Assembly: GCA_009731375.1 (NCBI GenBank)
Contig: BJOX01000067.1
Location: 372,685 to 423,331 of the forward strand
DNA length: 50,647 bases
Reading direction: 5' to 3'
DNA from: Paulinella micropora
Lineage: Eukaryota > Cercozoa > Imbricatea > Euglyphida
Shown in pieces: positions 26,297-36,042 of this stretch. Below the pieces are notes generated by a model. It saw only the letters and a list, made by a program, of their open reading frames with translations, did no database searches and was not told the origin of the DNA. A program made the position numbers and the translations under genes. Numbering within the stretch: the stretch's first letter is position 1; every line of letters begins with the position of its first letter.

Positions 26297-26915
26297 TCCG
26301 CTGTGAGTGCTATGTCTCTCATCACATCAATACTAAAATATGATGGTTTAAAAGATACATAATCCGCAGATGCCGTTTTATAATATACTTCCAATGTTAT
26401 TGGAGCATCTGTCGCATATGTTATAAAACCTCATTAGTCGTATTTCCAGAAATTCGTATTGTTGTATTATTGGTGGTAACCGCGGGATTTGGACAAGTCG
26501 TTAACCATATCATTTTCATTTGAACTCCGTATCTTTGAATTAGCCATATACAATCAAAAGACTTATACTCAATGGCGGTTGTATAATTTGGAACTTCGTT
26601 GTAAAAGTCATCATCATTTGTTCCGTCCGTTTTATGAAACCAGAACTGAAAAGTTCCTATTCCAGTCGGGGCGGGCAAATTCAAAGACCCGCGAAAAGCA
26701 ACTTTAATGAAATAACCATATCCTAAATTAGATATTGTTTTGCTACCATATCCGCCCGTGCAAAGAGTAGTGAATGTGGAACTTTCCATCCACGACCTAA
26801 GGTCAAGACCAACATACGCATTTTGAATGTTTCTTGTTAATGTCGGGGTAGCAGTGATTGCAATAGTTTTAGTATCTATTGACTGCTGTTCTTGCGATCG
26901 GCCGAATATATTCAT
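26287..26915 (-). CDS. putative virion-surface protein, frameshifted near its end
   Basis: About 209 aa. Starts M-N-I-F-G-R-S; the gene at 39680-40909 starts M-N-L-F-G-Q-S, so the two share an N-terminal heptapeptide. The rest is Thr/Asn/Gly-rich and predicted beta (for example G-T-F-Q-F-W-F-H), as expected for an external virion or fibre-associated protein. The annotated frame stops at 26421. The coding signal continues one base over, from about 26430 to a TGA at 26287-26289, adding ~45 residues. It shares a ~50 bp divergent promoter region with the fibre gene (ATG at 26964), which supports co-expression. Function inferred only from composition and neighbours. Confidence 0.65.
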
Positions 26916-26963
26916 ATATTTTAAAACTATATATTCTACGATATAAAATAATTCTATTAAATT
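26916..26963. promoter_or_regulatory. divergent AT-rich promoter
   Basis: 48 bp between the two putative virion-surface genes, with TATATT and GATATAAAATAA boxes facing opposite ways. Confidence 0.5.
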
Positions 26964-29900
26964 ATGAACCATTTGGGCGATCCATGGACATATCATTTTT
27001 ACGGCTCTGTCATAGTGGATGAGAATTTAGAAATTGATGGAGTATTATATGGCGATCATATTGAAGCAAACTCAATACAAGCAAGGACTGACGACATAAC
27101 AATATCATCGCGAAATAATAACTCCTCTTTGTTGATATCTGATACGGGCTATGTATCAATTAATAAAGAATACGACTTACCAATAGCGGACGGCACGGCT
27201 AATCAAGTATTAAAAACAGATGGGTTGGGCAATACTTCATTTGCTACATTATCTTCAAGTTATATAAGCGACTTTGAATTAGATAAATTAACGAACGTAA
27301 CAATAACGGGCACACCCAACAGCAATCAATTGCTTATTTATAGCACAGGGCAATGGAGAAACACAACATCGCCTTTTCTGAGATTAGATGGAATTTTCAA
27401 TATGACGGGAACATTAAATATGGGAGGGCAAAGCATAACAAATGTCAATCTTGTTGATGGTGTAGATGTTTCTGTTCTTGATACTTCGGTGGTTAAACTA
27501 ACAGGAGACCAAACAATAACGGGGAATAAGGATTTCGTGGATAAAATATCAACATGGTATGGGAAACCGATAATCCTAGGTAGAGCAACAAAAGGAAATG
27601 GTGCTACTGGTGGATTGGAATTGTATGGTAATTATGGCGACCGAACTGGTGGTGCGCATATGCAAGCAATTACATCACAAGACAATTATCCTACTTTTTC
27701 ATTAGTCAATTTAGGGCATGGTAGTGTAAGTATGGCATTTGATGCTGACATGGATTCTAACGGATGGGAATCTAGTTATGCGACTTTAAGTTTTGCGATC
27801 GCGAAAGTTAATGATAAATTTAGAATTTTATGTGGTGTTGGGAGTACCATCGGGGATGTTGTTCCATGGGACACCGCTCTGGAGGTTGATACTGCAGGTT
27901 GGTTAACAACAAAAGCAATCACTGCAAGTGGATTAATAACGGCAAATGCGGGATTAAATATGGGAGGGCAAAGCATAACAAATGTTAATTTGGTTGATGG
28001 TGTTGATGCTTCTGTTCTTGATGCTTCGGTGGTTAAACTAACAGGAGACCAAACCATAGGAGGAATTAAAACATTTAGCAGTATAATAAATGCGAGTGCG
28101 GGGATTGATGTGAAAAGCCAAAGCATAACAAATGTAAATCTTGTTGATGGCGTGGATGTTTCTGTTCTTGATACTTCGGTGGTTAAACTAACAAAGACCA
28201 AACCATAGCAGGGAACAAAAAATTTACATCAACTTTAGAAGTAAGTGGTTCGTCCAATCCTACTACTTTTGATGGCATTGGCATAGCCTTTGATACAAAA
28301 ATAGGAATGATTGCAGCACAAAAAACAGCAACAGCGACTTGGTATCCGATACATATAACTGGTTCGTATGTAGAGTTATATTCAGGTAATACCTTTAATT
28401 ATAACCGCAACTGGAACAACATTAAGTTTGAATAACAACAAAATAACAAACTTAGCCGACCCTTCCGCTTCAACAGATGGAGCAAATAAAAGTTACGTTA
28501 ATACAAAAGACGGGCAAAATGTGAAACTAACAGGAAACCAAACCATAGCAGGAATTAAGACATATAGCAGTGGTGTTGAAATTACTGGAAATTCAATCAA
28601 TTCAACAACGAAGGGAACATTCATTGTTTTCAATTCTACAAGTAATATCGGGTCAATTGCTAGATTGGATATGAAAACAAATACATATTATAATTTTGAA
28701 ATTTCTGCGAAAAAAATAAGTTTTATTATTAACGGGACGATTGTTTCCTGGTTTAATGCTACTGGCTTAGATTGTAATAGTAGTAGGATTGTTAATCTAG
28801 GAGCACCACAAAATACGAATGAAGCGGTAAATAGACAATATCTGGATGACAATTGTGTGAAACTAACAGGAGACCAAACAATTACAGGAATTAAAACATT
28901 CAACGGGACGAGCACTGTGATAAAATATCTAACTTTAACACAAACGGCTGATTTTAATAATCAAGTTATCATTAATGGTGGAAATATAACATATAATGGG
29001 GCGAGGATATTAAACCAAAATGGAGGAGATATATTCTTTTCACAGACATCAGGTGATTATCAATATTTCTTATTTACTCTAAATACTGCTGCAAGTGGAA
29101 CCGCAGACCAAAGAGGTTATGTATTCACTAATGTAGCATTTGATGTAAAAGGGGCGGGACTTTATATTTCAAAACTTTTAGATAATAAAAGTGCTTCGTT
29201 TGACATTGTCCGTTTTAACAATACTGGTGGTATGCGGTTTTATGGAGCCTTAGATATGAACTCAAACAACATAACAATAGGAACAATAACGGGAACATCA
29301 ATCACTTCAACAGCAGGAATAGCTACGACAACATTAACAACGAGCGACAAAATAACAACAGCATCAGGTAAGCCAATAATTATAGGAAACACAACAAAAG
29401 GAATAGGAACAACAGGAGGCTTAGAAATGTATAGGACTTTTAATAATAATACAACTGGAGCACATTTGCAGGCTATTACAACAGAAGATATATATCCCAC
29501 TTTTCAACTAACTAATTTAAGTCATAATAACATAAATATGACATTTGATGCGTATTTAGATGTTGGCGGATGGAAATCAAGTTATTCAAGTTCTAATTTT
29601 CTAATTGGTAAATGGAATAATAAACTTAAATTTTTGTATGATAGCGGGAAAAGTGTAGGGGTTGCTGTTCCTTGGTCTCTCGCCCTGGAACTTGACACAT
29701 CAGGCTTATTAACAACAAAGGCGATTACAGCGAGTGGTCTAATAACGGCGAATGCGGGAGTATCAACAACGACGTTAACAACAAGTGGCTTACTAACGGC
29801 GAATGCGGGGATTACATACACTGGCACACTAACATCAGTAACGAATGCCAGTGGGGCGAAAATAGGAATTCAGGGACTAACAGACGGAACAAATGCAAAA

Positions 29901-30963
29901 GGAATATCTATGGGATACCACCAATACAAGTTGGGGAATTTATGCGGCATCTGGTGGAGGTGGAAACACTAGAAGTTTGGCAAATGGTTTTGCTGTTTCA
30001 GGAAATGATTTTAGTTCGTATAGTTTTCGTTTTAGGGTTGCTAATGATTCTACGATGGGTTTATATGGGAGAATTCAGGGGAGCAACTATTAATGTCATT
30101 GAATGGCGCAAACGGAACTTTATGGACAAAAGGGATTGATAACGGCGAATGCGGGTATTACATACTCTGGGATACTAACGGCCACAACATTAACTGGTGG
30201 AGCAAAGATAGGAATACAAGGAGGAACAGATGGGACAAATGCGAGAGGAATATTTATGCGGGAGACAGCAAATACAGACTGGGGCATTTATATGTCTCAG
30301 TCTGGAGCAAATAAATCATTAAGTGGAGGAACAGCACCAGCAGGAGGAGTAGGCGGAGGATTAACTTCTTATGCTATTAGATTTAGAGTGAATAATTCTT
30401 CAACGAGTGGGTTCATATGGGAGAATAGTTCAAATACTGCTTTAATGTCTTTGAAAGCAAGCGATGGACAATTATGGGTATTGTCTAATCCGATTCAATA
30501 TTCAGACAGGAGAAAAAAAAGAAGATATAAAGGAATGCTTAGGCTTAGATTTTATTAATAAGTTAAATCCAGTCTGCTATCGTATGATTGATGACAACAG
30601 AAACTAAGAACGGGTTTGATAGCACAGGAATTAGAAGAAATACTAACAGAAATGAATATGCTAGATTTTGGCGGTTTTATAAAAGAAACAATTATGGTTC
30701 CTTGTCCAAAGCAAAGAAAAGAATGCGAATTGAAAGGTGTGAGCGTTAATCCAGAAGATGTTAAATGTGTTGATAGTGGCGATGTCGGTTATGGTATAGG
30801 TTATTCCGAGTTTATCGCCCCGTTAATTAAGGCCACACAGGAGTTATCGGAAAAGGTAGTTAATTTAGAAAAAGAAAATAAACTTTTACTTAATATACTA
30901 CAAGACCAAACCAACCAATTAGCAGAAATACGAGCAGTCGTTTTTTCAAATGTCAAACAATAA
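26964..30963 (+). CDS. long trimeric-fibre-like protein with S74 chaperone, disrupted
   Basis: About 1,330 codons. The body is built of repeats: V-N-L-V-D-G-V-D-x-S-V-L-D, V-K-L-T-G-D-Q-T-I-x-G-x-K-x-F and I-T-A-S-G-L-I-T-A-N-A-G recur many times. A segment N-N-N-K-I-T-N-L-A-D-P followed by K-S-Y-V-N is the style of phage tail fibres. The C-terminus (30490-30960) has Y-S-D-R-R-K-K, a G-L-D-F-I-N-K-L-N-P motif and G-L-I-A-Q-E-L-E. That is the S74 (endosialidase-type) intramolecular chaperone, which trims itself after trimer assembly using the Ser of the SDR motif. It ends in a coiled coil. Frameshifts lie near 28192, 28400, 29915, 30090, 30140, 30510 (an A8 run) and 30598. Likely host-recognition fibre. 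Confidence 0.85.
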
Positions 30964-31159
30964 TACAACTAGACTTCACAGACCACCACCTATTATGGAT
31001 ATGGATGGCGAACTAACTCCCGAGTTAAAGTCTTGTGTTTTGGATATTGAACTAAAGACAGAAGAGAAAAAAATTGACAATGAAATTGAGAACGAATGGA
31101 ATTACTGTATGTCAAATAAGAAAACCGATAGCAGAATGATTAAATATTATTTCAAATGA
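30950..31159 (+). CDS. small acidic hypothetical protein
   Basis: 69 aa. The ATG overlaps the last codons of the fibre gene (14 nt overlap in another frame), and its own TGA overlaps the next ATG (ATGA). Pro-rich near the start (H-R-P-P-P-I-M), then acidic/basic helical. No family recognised. The tight chain of overlaps suggests translation coupling or a compact late transcript. Confidence 0.6.
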   Translation: MSNNNTTRLHRPPPIMDMDGELTPELKSCVLDIELKTEEKKIDNEIENEWNYCMSNKKTDSRMIKYYFK

Positions 31160-31308
31160 GTGTCATCATTGCCATTATAACCCTTTGTATAGTTAGGCTA
31201 TCTGAAAAGAACTTGCCTTGTGAGGTTGCTAATACTTATGTCGGAATCCTAACATTACTTATAGGCATATGCCTTCCTTTACCAAGTTCTGGAGGTGGTA
31301 AGAAGTAA
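31156..31308 (+). CDS. 50-aa two-helix membrane protein
   Basis: Starts within the ATGA overlap with the preceding gene and ends at TAA 31306-31308. Residues ~2-14 (V-I-I-A-I-I-T-L-C-I-V) and ~28-42 (V-G-I-L-T-L-L-I-G-I-C-L) are hydrophobic, separated by a short charged loop. The tail is P-S-S-G-G-G-K-K. Small bitopic or hairpin membrane proteins are common in virophages and polinton-like viruses, so a virion-membrane or lysis-related role is possible but unproven. Confidence 0.6.
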   Translation: MSVIIAIITLCIVRLSEKNLPCEVANTYVGILTLLIGICLPLPSSGGGKK

Positions 31309-31309
31309 A

Positions 31310-31579
31310 TCACAAATTACCACATTCATATATATGTGTCATATACCATCTATTATCACCCGCGCACATTAAAGGCAGTGCCTCATCAAAACTACGACAC
31401 ATATTATTTCCGTTATTTATGAAAACACACTTAAAACCAGATTCTACACCTTGCTTTATACAATAAGCACAACTCTCATTCTTTTCTTCCGAGTATCGCG
31501 AGTAAAAGTCGCAGGCAGTCCGCGACATAGCAAATCTCCAACAAGTTGGAGATAACACGAATAGCAATATTAATAACAT
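31310..31579 (-). CDS. secreted/anchored cysteine-rich small protein
   Basis: 89 aa on the opposite strand, ending 2 nt after the membrane protein gene. The N-terminal L-L-I-L-L-F-V-L-S is a signal-peptide or anchor-like stretch. Eight cysteines follow (positions 13, 23, 37, 40, 51, 61, 72, 86), suggesting a disulfide-bonded or metal-binding ectodomain. No family recognised. Lies 4 nt downstream of the gene at 31584-31808, likely on the same transcript. Confidence 0.6.
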   Translation of the reverse strand: MLLILLFVLSPTCWRFAMSRTACDFYSRYSEEKNESCAYCIKQGVESGFKCVFINNGNNMCRSFDEALPLMCAGDNRWYMTHIYECGNL

Positions 31580-31583
31580 ATAT

Positions 31584-31808
31584 TTAACTCCCGCTTTTTC
31601 CCTCTTCTTTAATTATATTATTATAAATTGCTTCTCGTTGCTTATCTGATAGCGGTAAGCGGTAAAGGATATTTTCAGGTTTTCTAAAAATATTGGGGTT
31701 TCTATTCACTAAGTTCTGAGTGATGCGGATTTGGTCTATCTCCTTTCCAAGTTTTTCCAACTCTTCAAGTTGTTGCTCGTCTTTGCTTTTTTCTTTTTTA
31801 TTATCCAT
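31584..31808 (-). CDS. small coiled-coil hypothetical protein
   Basis: 74 aa. The first ~35 residues are a Lys/Glu/Asp/Gln-rich helix with leucine spacing (Q-L-E-E-L-E-K-L-G-K-E-I). The remainder is mixed (I-L-Y-R-L-P-L-S-D-K-Q-R). It diverges from the gene at 31857/31999 across an AT-rich TATA-containing spacer. Confidence 0.6.
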   Translation of the reverse strand: MDNKKEKSKDEQQLEELEKLGKEIDQIRITQNLVNRNPNIFRKPENILYRLPLSDKQREAIYNNIIKEEGKSGS

Positions 31809-31856
31809 GTTATATTACGTATAATATAAGATATATTATACTGCGGATAAAAAAAA

Positions 31857-31963
31857 TGCCACACGAAAAACCATTTTTTACGTATTATAACGAAATTAGA
31901 CGTGAAAATAAGTATTTGTTGGATGAAGCAGACGATTTTTGGATTGATCAAGTTAATGAAGGC
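31857..31963 (+). pseudogene. truncated second copy of the 31999 gene start
   Basis: The ATG and 35 codons match the beginning of the gene at 31999 (both start M-P-H-E-K-P-F-F-T-Y-Y-N-E-I-R-R-E) but differ at about eight of the next eighteen residues. The copy runs into a 10-N gap. The upstream ~26 bp are identical too. This is either a contig end from a related element or a tandem paralogue cut by the gap. Confidence 0.8.
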
Positions 31964-31973
31964 NNNNNNNNNN
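31964..31973. other. assembly gap (10 N) inside the element
   Basis: Fixed-size placeholder between two overlapping but non-identical sequences (31831-31963 versus 31974-32106). Confidence 0.99.
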
Positions 31974-31998
31974 ATATATTATACTGCGGATAAAAAAA

Positions 31999-33072
31999 AT
32001 GCCACACGAAAAACCATTTTTTACGTATTATAACGAAATTAGACGTGAACATAAGTATTTATTGGAAGACGCAGATGCTGATTGGGCTGAACAAGTTAAT
32101 GAAGGCATCAATAGTCAAGCCCGCGAGCGGCTTAGAGCGGATAGATTGTTGGATGCTTCAACAAGAGGGGGGAATACTATGGAGGATTTAAAAGATAGGA
32201 TTAGTGCGTTGGACAATAAGCAAAGTATTTATGCAAACATGAATTACGATGAACTGAAAGCGCACCTCCAAGATGACGGCATTGATATGAAAGAATTTGA
32301 AAAAAAACATGGAACTGCCCCCATGAATGAACAAATGATTGAAATGCGAAAATTAGCAATCATGGCTACCGATAAATATGATATAATGCACATAGAAGAC
32401 AATATCCAGCAAATGAAGCGTGATATAACACAATTGGTAAAACAAGAATATAAAGAAGAAGACTTAAAACGATTAACCGATAAGGGTTTAACGTATATGA
32501 AAAACAAAGGCAAAGCGGACAAAACTCGCGTAATACGAAGAGAGGATAGAAAGCAAGCGGAGCAGGAATATAAGGAATGGAAAGAAAACCGAGAAGAGTG
32601 GGAGAGAAAACACCCAGATGATGCTTTAATAGAAGCACAGATAGGCGACGAACACAAGATGCTTGTGCCACGAATAAGTGATGACCCCCGAAGTGTAGAA
32701 AGATTTGTTAATGCTATTATTAGAAGTATTCAAGAGATAATTATGAGTCCCAGACTTAATAGATTACTTAACGTTGCTACAGGTATTGGACGATATGGTG
32801 TGCGAAGGCTAGCATGGGGGCAGATATTGAGATTAGTTGCCAACAATCCACAACTACGTGCGTTGAATGTTGGATTACTTGGAAGAAGAAGAGCAGATGC
32901 TTTCAATGCCCTTTTGCTAGCACTAGCAAGAAATGAAGTGCCAGAGGGTTTGCCTCCGCCTAATCCTCGTCTGATCGCAAGCGGACAGCAAAGAATAGGT
33001 GATTATGTATTAAGTGAATGCGAGCAGATCAGCCACTGGAATAATGTCTTTAAATGCGTGGCAAGTTTTTAA
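31999..33072 (+). CDS. hypothetical virion-module protein
   Basis: 357 aa, intact. Residues ~1-200 are highly charged and helical, with many Lys/Glu/Asp and repeated D-x-M-x-x-x-E patterns. Residues ~200-330 are more mixed and Leu/Arg-rich (R-R-L-A-W-G-Q-I-L-R-L-V-A-N-N). No family recognised. Its 3' end overlaps the PLA2-like gene by 29 nt in another frame, so the two may be co-translated, or be one fusion protein if a frameshift error lies there. Preceded by an AT-rich box and an A8 run before the ATG. Confidence 0.75.
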   Translation: MPHEKPFFTYYNEIRREHKYLLEDADADWAEQVNEGINSQARERLRADRLLDASTRGGNTMEDLKDRISALDNKQSIYANMNYDELKAHLQDDGIDMKEFEKKHGTAPMNEQMIEMRKLAIMATDKYDIMHIEDNIQQMKRDITQLVKQEYKEEDLKRLTDKGLTYMKNKGKADKTRVIRREDRKQAEQEYKEWKENREEWERKHPDDALIEAQIGDEHKMLVPRISDDPRSVERFVNAIIRSIQEIIMSPRLNRLLNVATGIGRYGVRRLAWGQILRLVANNPQLRALNVGLLGRRRADAFNALLLALARNEVPEGLPPPNPRLIASGQQRIGDYVLSECEQISHWNNVFKCVASF

Positions 33073-33541
33073 AACAGGCGTAGAGACTATGACAGTTCTC
33101 GGTCTTGGAAAAGCAATTAGAGAAATATATAGAACATGGTCTGCTCAACCAGATGCTCTCATTAAGTTGGAAGAAGAACGAATTCATACTGAGGGAAGTA
33201 ATTATAATGGTGGGGGCACACGAGTGGAAAACCGTCTTCAATTAGAAGATAGAACTCGTGGCAAATTTCCTTACATTCTCCCAGCAGATGCTTTGGACTT
33301 AGTTGCTTTTGAACATGATTTATTGTATGCGTCAGGCGACAAGAATGTCCAAGACTTTGCTGATAAAAGATACTTTGAAAGAATTACCAATATGAGTGAT
33401 TATCTAACGAGTAATGGATTGGCTACGGCCGAAGTTGCCAAGAGTATTTTTGACAATTACAACTCAATGTTTTCAAAAGCAGAATGGCCTTGGAAGCACA
33501 GGGGAGGGCACGTGGCGGAGTATCTTTTTGGGATGCAATGA
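33044..33541 (+). CDS. phospholipase A2-like virion protein
   Basis: 165 aa from the ATG at 33044. Residues 54-59 (Y-N-G-G-G-T) fit a calcium-binding loop. They are followed by N-R-L at 63-65 and P-A-D-A-L-D-L-V-A-F-E-H-D-L-L-Y at 80-95, which holds the catalytic His91-Asp92 pair, and a second acidic site D104/D107 in D-F-A-D. This order is that of the PLA2-like domains found in parvovirus capsid proteins and in polinton/adintovirus-class elements, where they help virions leave endosomes. Here that role is inferred. The gene overlaps its upstream neighbour by 29 nt and the downstream gene by ATGA, so the three probably form one unit. Confidence 0.85.
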   Translation: MSLNAWQVFKTGVETMTVLGLGKAIREIYRTWSAQPDALIKLEEERIHTEGSNYNGGGTRVENRLQLEDRTRGKFPYILPADALDLVAFEHDLLYASGDKNVQDFADKRYFERITNMSDYLTSNGLATAEVAKSIFDNYNSMFSKAEWPWKHRGGHVAEYLFGMQ

Positions 33542-35049
33542 AGCTTTGGAAAACTATCAAAACCACTCCTCCAGATGCGAAGTATAATGGATTTATAGGC
33601 GATGTAGATAAAACATTGATGTCCATGATTGGTATCATGAAAAATGTGGGCAGTTTTGACAAGGATGCAACATTTAAAGTAAATAAAGTAGTAAATCCTG
33701 CTACATTTAATAAACAATATGCGGAACTCGTTGATGGTTTTAATAAAATGGTTAAATCGCAAGAAAAAGCGGATGGTGTGAAAGGATATTCTCTTATCGC
33801 ACCAGCAAATGAAACTACAATTAATAATTTTATAGAAAAAATAAATACACAGAGCATAAAAGATATTCCACCAAGTATAGAAAAAGATATAAATCTTAGT
33901 GTTGAAGTCCCGATCGCATACTCAGACAATATGGTAGTAGCAGATACTATTGGACTGGGCAATAACTTGCTCATACTTGATGATAAAGGCGCCCAAACGA
34001 GGCACTTAAAAGGATTTGTTAAATCGTTGAGAGCGAAAACTGGAAAGAAAATTAAACTTTCCAATTACGACGATCCAAAAGTTGGATGGGAAGAGGCCAT
34101 CAAACAAGCACTAAATCAAGGTGCTAGTATGTCAGACGTAGCAGATGCAGACGATATTTTGGATAAGAGAATTTACGAAGAAATGCGAGGTAAATTAACT
34201 CCAGACCGAATGAAGCAATTAGAAGATTTAGAAATGAAGGATGCGAGCGTGCCAAGAAAACAAATACCAATACCAACACCAGCACCGCAAACCATGCCAC
34301 CGCAAACCATGCCACCGCAAACCATGCCACCGCAAACCACACTAGCACCACCAGCGCCACAAACAACACCAGCGCCAGCACCACCAAATCCACAAACAGA
34401 GTATGAAACACGTGTTTACAAAAGTCGAGCAAAACAGGGACTCCCATTCTGGGAGGAAAAAATCAAAGATGAAAAACTTAAAGAAATGATGAAAGAATAC
34501 AAAGTTTCAGATAATCCAGATCCAGCAACAACGCCGAATCAAGTTATGGTTGATAGCATGAGAAGTATTGACCAATTGGTTGATAAGATTATGGGAAAAT
34601 CTCCCGCCGATGAAAAAGAAGATATGTTAGCACTTATTCGTTTTCTAATGCCAAGCAACCAAAATGGTGGAATTGGCACTTCGCAAACAAACCCACTTAT
34701 TAAAGGCAACGAACTAAGACGCGATCGCATGCTAGACACCAAGAATGATTTTGAATCACTAGACAACACACGTTATGGCAACACAAATAATCACTTTATG
34801 TTAAAGAGATACAATAGAGCAGTCATCCAGACTAGAGAAAAAGAAAAAAGAGAGTTTCCAAAAATAAAACGAAAACTGACTAGAAACTTCCCTGCTGAAA
34901 TCCCGCGACAAGTTCAAACTCGCCCAGAAAGAAAGGATTTTAAACCGCTTGTCAATCCTCTAAGTAATTATGCCTTTGGTAGTCCTTACTCTCCTTATTT
35001 CTATAATTATGCTTCACCACCCCAACCATTTGGTGCCGAATATGATTAA
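33538..35049 (+). CDS. large minor virion protein candidate
   Basis: 503 aa from the ATG that overlaps the stop of the PLA2-like gene (ATGA). A longer in-frame start at 33484 is possible but would overlap the PLA2 gene by 58 nt. The N-terminal 240 residues are mixed alpha/beta. Residues ~245-305 are a Pro/Thr/Ala/Gln linker with P-P-Q-T-M repeats. The C-terminal ~200 residues are basic with many Arg/Lys/Asn and end in a Tyr/Pro-rich tail (Y-S-P-Y-F-Y-N-Y). The layout suggests a structural protein bridging DNA and capsid, but there is no recognised family. Confidence 0.7.
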   Translation: MKLWKTIKTTPPDAKYNGFIGDVDKTLMSMIGIMKNVGSFDKDATFKVNKVVNPATFNKQYAELVDGFNKMVKSQEKADGVKGYSLIAPANETTINNFIEKINTQSIKDIPPSIEKDINLSVEVPIAYSDNMVVADTIGLGNNLLILDDKGAQTRHLKGFVKSLRAKTGKKIKLSNYDDPKVGWEEAIKQALNQGASMSDVADADDILDKRIYEEMRGKLTPDRMKQLEDLEMKDASVPRKQIPIPTPAPQTMPPQTMPPQTMPPQTTLAPPAPQTTPAPAPPNPQTEYETRVYKSRAKQGLPFWEEKIKDEKLKEMMKEYKVSDNPDPATTPNQVMVDSMRSIDQLVDKIMGKSPADEKEDMLALIRFLMPSNQNGGIGTSQTNPLIKGNELRRDRMLDTKNDFESLDNTRYGNTNNHFMLKRYNRAVIQTREKEKREFPKIKRKLTRNFPAEIPRQVQTRPERKDFKPLVNPLSNYAFGSPYSPYFYNYASPPQPFGAEYD

Positions 35050-35097
35050 TTATAGATATAATCCAAACTATTTTCAAAACCCATAATATAGTGAGAC

Positions 35098-36000
35098 ATG
35101 CCTAAATCTATACATAAAGGATTAATAGCAAACAAGTTGCCACGAAAAACACTTTTGAAACAGAATCTGGAAAAAACTAACATAGAAAAAGCACACGAGG
35201 AATTTACTATTGACAGGCCAGTAATAACAGAGTTAGATAGCAAAAAACCGCCCAAATTTAAGAATGACTTGGAAATACAACCGATTAAAACACAAAAAGA
35301 TGGTGTTGAATTGCTTCCTATTCAAAAGGAAGGAATATTGCCAGCAATGGGGACTATGGTTATATGTGCAAGCACTGGTGGAGGTAAATCAGTTATGATT
35401 TGTAATCTACTCGCCAAAAAGAACATGTTGAAAGGGTTTTATGATAGAATAGTTGTCTTTTGCTTAAGTCCGTGCCCGATTTTGGAAGACACTCTCAAGT
35501 TAAAAAAAGAAGACATAATCAAAGAAGATAGACCTGAATTAATGAGAGAAATATTAACCAAACAAAAAGAACTGATTAAAACTAAAGCCTTTAAGAAGGC
35601 GCCAAAAATATTATTGTTATTGGATGACATCGCACAGAGTAAAACTTTTCTCAAATCAGAAATGCTTACTGAGTTGTTTTTCGCTTCAACACACGCTAAG
35701 GTGTCAGTCTGGGTAGCAACTCAGAGTTATACACAACTCCCGCGAAGAATAAGAATTAATTGCCATTGGATGATTATTTTTAATGGAGTAAGGAGAAGCG
35801 AATTTGACAGACTGGCAGATGAATATGAAAGTCCTTTTCTCACTAAAAAAGAATTTTACAATATGGTTAAATATGCTACAGCAGAACCTTATTCATTCCT
35901 AGCAATTAACAACACTGCTAGTGATAGAACAACCCAGTTTAGAAAGAATTTCTCTACTATATTACGATTAAATAAGGATAGAGATATGACAAACTTGTAA
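35098..36000 (+). CDS. FtsK/HerA-type DNA-packaging ATPase
   Basis: 300 aa, intact. Walker A A-S-T-G-G-G-K-S at residues 91-98, preceded by a hydrophobic strand (T-M-V-I-C). Walker B I-L-L-L-L-D-D at 171-177. A likely sensor strand V-W-V-A-T-Q-S lies at 204-210, followed by Arg-rich L-P-R-R-I-R-I. This is the A32/HerA-like packaging ATPase that pumps viral DNA into the capsid in virophages, polinton-like viruses and NCLDVs. The first ~75 residues are a basic leader. Its place in front of the capsid genes fits a morphogenesis block. ATAATATAG box ~10 nt upstream. Confidence 0.92.
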   Translation: MPKSIHKGLIANKLPRKTLLKQNLEKTNIEKAHEEFTIDRPVITELDSKKPPKFKNDLEIQPIKTQKDGVELLPIQKEGILPAMGTMVICASTGGGKSVMICNLLAKKNMLKGFYDRIVVFCLSPCPILEDTLKLKKEDIIKEDRPELMREILTKQKELIKTKAFKKAPKILLLLDDIAQSKTFLKSEMLTELFFASTHAKVSVWVATQSYTQLPRRIRINCHWMIIFNGVRRSEFDRLADEYESPFLTKKEFYNMVKYATAEPYSFLAINNTASDRTTQFRKNFSTILRLNKDRDMTNL

Positions 36001-36042
36001 AAAATTAAATTAAATGGTTTTTTTTTCGCCATAATATATGAC

